A stretch of DNA of 9,291 nucleotides from Mariniphaga sp964540165 (GTDB taxonomy: Bacteria; Bacteroidota; Bacteroidia; Bacteroidales; Prolixibacteraceae). Position 1 is the first letter of the stretch, and every line of letters starts with the position of its first letter. This document shows positions 5,681 through 9,291 of the stretch, piece after piece. The stretch covers positions 1 through 9,291 of the forward strand of contig CAZILU010000122.1 in assembly GCA_964540165.1 (NCBI GenBank), in the 5' to 3' direction. Both the position numbers and the translations under genes were made by a program. The notes below the pieces were generated by a model. That model did no database searches. It was not told the origin of the DNA and saw only the letters and a program-made list of their open reading frames with translations.

Positions 5681-7738
5681 TCACCGCTCCACACGCAACC
5701 GCGCATCGACAGCCACAATGCCTTGCTCGTCGCCCATCAGCGGATTAATATCCAGCTCTTTTATCTCCACAGCAAATCGCAGCAGACTGGAGAGTCTGAC
5801 GATGATCTCTTCAAAAAGGGAAATATTGATACCCTGTTGGTGCCGGTAGCCCTTCAACAGCTTATAAGATCTTAGGTTACGAACCATGGAAGCGGCTTCC
5901 GAACGAGACAAGGGTGCCAGGCCGGAAGAGACATCCTTCAGTACCTCCACATAAATACCTCCCAAACCGCAGAGAACGACATGACCATAATCCGGTTCAT
6001 AGCGGGCTCCGATAAAAAGCTCCATCCCTTTAACCATCCGGGCGATCAGCACGGCCTCAGCGCCGGGAATTCCCATCAGTTGTTGAAATGTTTTACACAC
6101 CTGGGCTTCATGCCTGATATTCAGAACCACGCCACCCACATCGGTCTTATGCAACGGGCCAACCACCTTCATAACTACCGGAAATCCAATTTGTTGAGCT
6201 TCAAACACCGCATCCGGCTCATTTCGAACGACAACCTCCCTGACCCTGGGAATTCCTGCAGCATCAAAAAGCCGGTGTATAACCCCGGGGGGCTGAAATC
6301 CATCGGAGACCTTCGCCAAAATCTTTCGGATCTTTGGTACATCAATACCCTCCAAAAAAATCTCCTTCGGAGCCGGTGGCGATGAGCTAATTACTTTAGT
6401 AAGCGCACGGCCCAACAGCACTTCATCGGGAAAATTGACATTCCCGTGTGATAAAAAATAGGAGACATCCTCCTTCACATTTATGATCGACGGAAGAATG
6501 GGATAGACCGGTTTCCGGCAGCTTTTCATCTTTTGGTCCAACACCTCATACACATCACGGATCGGGAAAAGACCGGGACTGCCATAGATGACAGCCATAC
6601 CATCCACAGTAAAATCGTGCTCACAGGCATCGATGATCTCACCCAGCTGTTCGGCAGTGCCGGTTGCCAGAAAATCGATCGGATTCTCCACCGAAGAGCC
6701 GGGATGCAACTTCTCCTTTAAGGCTTTTTTGGCAGGAGACTCGGGAATTTGTGGAATATGCAGCCCGCCATCCTCCAAAGCATCGGTAAGCATAACCCCC
6801 GGCCCCCCCGCATGGGTTATGATGGCCAGGCGTTCTCCCTTAAGCTCTTTACACATGAAAATATTCGCTACGGTGGTAAGCTCTTCCCGACCATAACAAC
6901 GCACAATCCCGGCTTTTCGGAACAGTGCTTCAACGGCTGCATCGGAACTGGTAAGTGCCCCGGTGTGAGACAATGCTGCCCGGCTTCCCGCCTGAGAACT
7001 GCCAGCCTTTATCGCGGCAATTTTACACCCCTTGGATATAAGCGATGAGGCATGGAAAAGCAGCTTATCCGGATCATCAATATTCTCTATATAGAGCAGC
7101 TTAACAGCCGAACTAATCCCGGGCTCATAATGCTCATCCATATAGGCCAACAGATCCTCAACGCCGGTCTGTGCACAGTTCCCAACCGAAAACACGTGAG
7201 CAAACCGAAGTCCCTTGGGAATTCCCGACTCCATAATAAATACCGCAGTGGCACCAGAGGCAGAGATAAAATCGCAACCCATGGGAGTCAACGGTGGTAT
7301 CGGCGTAGTAAATACACTGGTGTGCCAGGGTGTCATCACGCCGATACAGTTCGGACCAATCAAGCACCCCTGGTAACGGTTTACAACCTCAACAATGGCA
7401 TCCTCCAGCCGTTTTCCCTCGGCACCCGACTCACCAAATCCGGCCGAAATAACAATAAATACGCGCGTATTCTTCCGCGAGGCTAACACCTCCACAGCCG
7501 AAAGACACCTAGTGGCCGGAATGGCCAGGATAGCCAGATCAACCTCAGGCAAATCATCAACAGAAGCGTAGGCAGGAATACCCTGTATCTCCTTTTCATG
7601 GGGATTAACAACGTAAAGATCACCGGGAAAAGCATAATCAAGCAGATTTCGTACAATCTTTCCTCCCGGCTTCATCAGATTATTAGACGCTCCTACGACA
7701 ACAATTTGCCCAGGTCGAAACAGTATTTCATTGATCAT
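5681..7738 (-). CDS. NDP-forming acyl-CoA synthetase (acetate-CoA ligase, ADP-forming), alpha-beta fusion
   Basis: 685 residues, usual length for the fused form. The enzyme interconverts acyl-CoA + ADP + Pi with acid + ATP + CoA, saving energy when acetate or other acids are made. Order: CoA-binding Rossmann domain (about 7-100, IVVVGASNN and VVNPHEKEIQG), succinyl-CoA-ligase-like domains (about 150-440), then an ATP-grasp beta part (about 485-685). The phosphohistidine site is clear at H258 in RAALSHTGALTSSD. The second conserved His of the beta part is H530 in GPLHKTDVGGVVLN. IKELDINPLM (659-668) is the usual closing ATP-grasp motif. Both catalytic histidines are present, so it looks active; the substrate (acetate, propionate, branched or aryl acids) cannot be read from sequence. 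It is convergent with the M23 gene (36-base gap) and divergent from the stress-protein gene. The start ATG complements 7736-7738. Confidence 0.93.
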   Translation of the reverse strand: MINEILFRPGQIVVVGASNNLMKPGGKIVRNLLDYAFPGDLYVVNPHEKEIQGIPAYASVDDLPEVDLAILAIPATRCLSAVEVLASRKNTRVFIVISAGFGESGAEGKRLEDAIVEVVNRYQGCLIGPNCIGVMTPWHTSVFTTPIPPLTPMGCDFISASGATAVFIMESGIPKGLRFAHVFSVGNCAQTGVEDLLAYMDEHYEPGISSAVKLLYIENIDDPDKLLFHASSLISKGCKIAAIKAGSSQAGSRAALSHTGALTSSDAAVEALFRKAGIVRCYGREELTTVANIFMCKELKGERLAIITHAGGPGVMLTDALEDGGLHIPQIPESPAKKALKEKLHPGSSVENPIDFLATGTAEQLGEIIDACEHDFTVDGMAVIYGSPGLFPIRDVYEVLDQKMKSCRKPVYPILPSIINVKEDVSYFLSHGNVNFPDEVLLGRALTKVISSSPPAPKEIFLEGIDVPKIRKILAKVSDGFQPPGVIHRLFDAAGIPRVREVVVRNEPDAVFEAQQIGFPVVMKVVGPLHKTDVGGVVLNIRHEAQVCKTFQQLMGIPGAEAVLIARMVKGMELFIGARYEPDYGHVVLCGLGGIYVEVLKDVSSGLAPLSRSEAASMVRNLRSYKLLKGYRHQQGINISLFEEIIVRLSSLLRFAVEIKELDINPLMGDEQGIVAVDARLRVER

Positions 7739-7762
7739 TGACTGAAATTTTCATTCGATAAA

Positions 7763-7820
7763 ATTAGATAAAATCAACCGGATAAATCCTGATATTTTTC
7801 AATCTCTCTATTTATCTAAT
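7763..7820. promoter_or_regulatory. Inverted repeat and GATAAAAT repeats in the divergent promoter region
   Basis: ATTAGATAAA at 7763-7772 and its exact complement TTTATCTAAT at 7811-7820 form a 10-bp inverted repeat with a 38-base spacer. GATAAAAT also occurs directly repeated at 7757-7764 and 7767-7774, one helical turn apart, and GATAAAT recurs at 7781-7787. The cluster fills most of the 110 bases between the acyl-CoA synthetase start (7738) and the stress-protein start (7849), where a shared regulator would bind. The A/T-rich content makes some repetition expected by chance. Confidence 0.4.
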
Positions 7821-7832
7821 CCGTAGAAATAC

Positions 7833-7840
7833 TACTTTTG
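7833..7840 (+). promoter_or_regulatory. Probable Bacteroidota -7 element (TAnnTTTG)
   Basis: TACTTTTG matches the Bacteroidota sigma-ABfr -7 consensus TAnnTTTG exactly. No clear TTG is seen at the -33 spacing. If used, transcription would begin around 7846-7848, almost at the first ATG (7849). The mRNA would then be nearly leaderless, or translation would begin at the second ATG (7855). Confidence 0.35.
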
Positions 7841-7848
7841 GGCAAACA

Positions 7849-8667
7849 ATGGCTATGAGCGAAAAAAAAGAGCAAAAGATTGTGGTGCTGACGAGCTTAA
7901 CCCCTGACGATAAAAATCTTATCTTAAGTGGCATCAAGCTGGCAACCGTCTTTAAAAAAACAATCTGTTTTGCCTACCTTCTTTCAAAAAAAACAAAGGC
8001 GCTGAAACCGCATATCGAAGAGGAGCTCAACCGGTATGCCCGCCCGGTAAACCAGGAGATTCCAACCCTGATAACATCCATCGCCGTGCTTCAGGCAACG
8101 TTCCGAAACCTGCCCGCTGTATTAGCCGATGAACATGAAGCCATTATGCTGATCGCCAGCGCAACACAGTTTCGGACGTACGCCAGGGCAGTTCCATCCA
8201 GCCCCATACCCTTCCTGTTCATCCACCCGGAGTGCCCGCCCGTATCCCTTAACCACATCATCCTTCCGGTGGACCTCCGCAAAGAGAACAGCGATGCCAT
8301 GCTCTGGAGCTCATGGTTTGGAAGATTTGCCAAATCAAATATTACCATCATCGCTGCATCTGAAAAGAGCAGAGATTCCCAACAGTTAGTGCATCATAAC
8401 ATCCTGTTGGCAAAAAAACTCTTTCAAAAATTTAATGTCAGCCACCGGATCATAAAAGGAGAAAAGGGCAGTTTTAGAAACAGTTTTGAAGCGATGGAAT
8501 ACGCCCGTGAATCCGATACCGACCTGGTGATTCTGTTGGGAAGCTCATTCATTACACCACTTGACCGTTTAATCGGCCTGCCCGAAAGAAAAATTATTTC
8601 CAATGAAAAAAATCTTCCGGTTCTACTCATCAATCCACGCATTGACAACTATATGCTTTGCGATTAA
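7849..8667 (+). CDS. Two-domain universal stress protein (UspA family)
   Basis: 272 residues with two Usp-like halves. The N-terminal half (about 10-126) starts QKIVVLTSLTPDDKNLILSG and is divergent. The C-terminal half (about 134-263) starts LNHIILPVDLRKENSDAML and ends LPVLLINPRI, the standard first and last strands of the fold. The family's ATP-binding loop, G-x2-G-x9-G-S/T, is not intact: after LVILLGSS (G231) the text is FITPLDRLIGLPERKII, lacking the middle glycine and with Leu after G243. By family knowledge this suggests a version that does not bind ATP in the usual way. The protein is presumably a cytoplasmic stress or signalling factor of unknown partner. Its neighbour in divergent orientation is the acyl-CoA synthetase, so the two may be controlled together. 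The start could be the ATG at 7849 or the one at 7855 (MSEKKEQ). Confidence 0.8.
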   Translation: MAMSEKKEQKIVVLTSLTPDDKNLILSGIKLATVFKKTICFAYLLSKKTKALKPHIEEELNRYARPVNQEIPTLITSIAVLQATFRNLPAVLADEHEAIMLIASATQFRTYARAVPSSPIPFLFIHPECPPVSLNHIILPVDLRKENSDAMLWSSWFGRFAKSNITIIAASEKSRDSQQLVHHNILLAKKLFQKFNVSHRIIKGEKGSFRNSFEAMEYARESDTDLVILLGSSFITPLDRLIGLPERKIISNEKNLPVLLINPRIDNYMLCD

Positions 8668-8693
8668 TATGAAATAAAAACGGGTTCACACTT

Positions 8694-8783
8694 ATGAAGC
8701 TGCTAACGCTGAAGCATTTCAATTCTTTTAAAATTGAACAAACCATCAGACAGAAATGTCTATTGAAAAAAGTAAACGTATGA
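8694..8783 (+). CDS. Possible leader peptide (29 codons) overlapping the NusG-like start
   Basis: An ATG at 8694 opens a 29-codon frame ending TGA at 8781-8783. The peptide is basic, beginning MKLLTLKHFNSFKIEQ and ending LLKKVNV. Its stop overlaps the ATG at 8780 as ATGA, the classic arrangement for translational coupling, and that ATG is a plausible start of the NusG-like gene. The frame contains the hairpin at 8718-8738. No homology is recognised, and a frame this short may be chance in A-rich leader DNA. Confidence 0.3.
   Translation: MKLLTLKHFNSFKIEQTIRQKCLLKKVNV
8718..8738 (+). repeat. AT-rich hairpin in the leader of the NusG-like gene
   Basis: TTCAATT (8718-8724) pairs with AATTGAA (8732-8738) around a 7-base loop (CTTTTAA). 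The 7-bp stem contains one G:C pair, so it is weak. It lies in the 88-base leader between the stress-protein stop and the first candidate NusG-like start, inside the possible leader peptide. It could affect initiation but lacks the features of a terminator. Confidence 0.35.
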
Positions 8784-9291
8784 CTGCGGTAAAAGATCAA
8801 GAAAAAGCCTGGCATGTAGTCTATACCCGGCCACGGGCAGAAAAAAAGGTATTTGCAGAATTACAGGCACTGGAAATTTCCTGTTTTTTACCGTTGCAAA
8901 AAAAACTAAGGCAGTGGAAGGACCGTAAAAAGTGGGTTGAGATGCCGCTCATCACCGGGTATTGCTTTGTGCAGATCACTGTAAAAGAGATGGAGAAAGT
9001 TCTGCGCACCAACCATGTTGGCGGTTTTATCCGGTTGGAAGGCAAACCAGCCAAAATACCTCAGACCCAAATCGATGCCCTGAAAAGAATGCTTGGCCAA
9101 ACCGATTTCGAAATTGTTGTCTCCAGGGAAAATTTCAAGCCGGGCAAAAGGGTTGAGATCATTGCCGGGCCGCTGATTGGACTGCAGGGAGAGCTTCTTA
9201 GTGCCCGCGGAAAGAACCGCTTTATCGTGAGGGTTGAACAGATCAAAACCGTTTTCTCTCTGGAGATCCCTGCGAACTATCTGACTCCGCT
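8756..9291 (+). CDS. NusG/UpxY-like transcription antitermination factor (3' end outside window)
   Basis: Frame open from the ATG at 8756 past the window end; 178 full codons are visible. The NGN domain (about residues 18-115 from this start) begins AWHVVYTRPRAEKKVFAEL and contains WVEMPLITGYCFVQI, the NusG block that contacts RNA polymerase. A KOW domain follows at about 128-155 (KPGKRVEIIAGPLIGLQGEL). NusG-type proteins bind RNA polymerase and reduce pausing or termination. This one resembles the specialised UpxY/RfaH-like paralogues, which in Bacteroidota typically head capsule or exopolysaccharide operons, rather than core NusG, which normally sits beside secE and the L11 gene. The start may be 8756 or the in-frame ATG at 8780, which gives the short N-terminus usual for this group (Trp at residue 11). 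A stop at 8735-8737 excludes anything further upstream. Its target operon should lie beyond 9291. Confidence 0.85.
   Translation, partial: MSIEKSKRMTAVKDQEKAWHVVYTRPRAEKKVFAELQALEISCFLPLQKKLRQWKDRKKWVEMPLITGYCFVQITVKEMEKVLRTNHVGGFIRLEGKPAKIPQTQIDALKRMLGQTDFEIVVSRENFKPGKRVEIIAGPLIGLQGELLSARGKNRFIVRVEQIKTVFSLEIPANYLTP

Noticed and set aside
5981..7486. Several + strand open frames of 60-144 codons opposite the acyl-CoA synthetase gene
   Set aside because: They are shadows of a strongly supported gene on the - strand, and their products have no coherent fold or motifs.
1..9291. CRISPR array, tRNA, rRNA, transposase or prophage genes
   Set aside because: No regularly spaced repeats, clover-leaf candidates, terminal inverted repeats or recombinase domains were seen beyond the weak LLGH word.

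Overview
The window is a 9.3 kb stretch of chromosome, most likely from a member of the Bacteroidota (a marine or halophilic Bacteroidia-like lineage is my best guess). The reasons are: genes preceded by A-rich tracts rather than clear Shine-Dalgarno sequences; one exact match to the Bacteroidota -7 promoter consensus TAnnTTTG; a lipoprotein-type M23 peptidase of the kind found in that phylum; and a NusG-like regulator resembling the UpxY group. Base composition looks fairly uniform. I see no tRNA, rRNA, CRISPR array, insertion sequence or prophage gene.

Left part (1-2377, + strand): a tightly packed three-gene run. It holds the 3' end of a ferredoxin/flavodoxin-NAD(P)H reductase, then a MiaB-type radical-SAM tRNA methylthiotransferase 11 bases later, then a lipoprotein with a DUF1080 (3-keto-disaccharide hydrolase family) fold 4 bases after that. 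The first two could be functionally linked, because radical-SAM enzymes need low-potential electrons. The third has no obvious link.

Middle (2433-5644): an AbgT-family transporter on the - strand, a 371-base gap holding only a doubtful small open frame and a good inverted repeat, then a + strand lipoprotein M23 (LytM/MepM-like) peptidase. In the peptidase the usual HxH metal motif reads HxD.

Right part (5681-9291): a fused alpha-beta NDP-forming acyl-CoA synthetase (acetate-CoA ligase, ADP-forming type) on the - strand. It is divergent from a two-domain universal stress protein, and the 110-base region between them carries repeated GATAAAAT words, a 10-bp inverted repeat and a probable promoter. 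The window ends inside a NusG/UpxY-like antitermination factor. Its proximal candidate start overlaps the stop codon of a 29-codon upstream reading frame by ATGA. In Bacteroidota such factors usually sit first in surface-polysaccharide operons, so a polysaccharide locus may follow beyond position 9291.

Most of the window is ordinary housekeeping and transport content. The points most worth a second look are the ATGA-coupled leader frame before the NusG-like gene, the HxD zinc site, the atypical 2'-phosphate-binding segment of the reductase, the divergent MiaB with a small internal duplication, and the regulatory DNA between the acyl-CoA synthetase and the stress protein.
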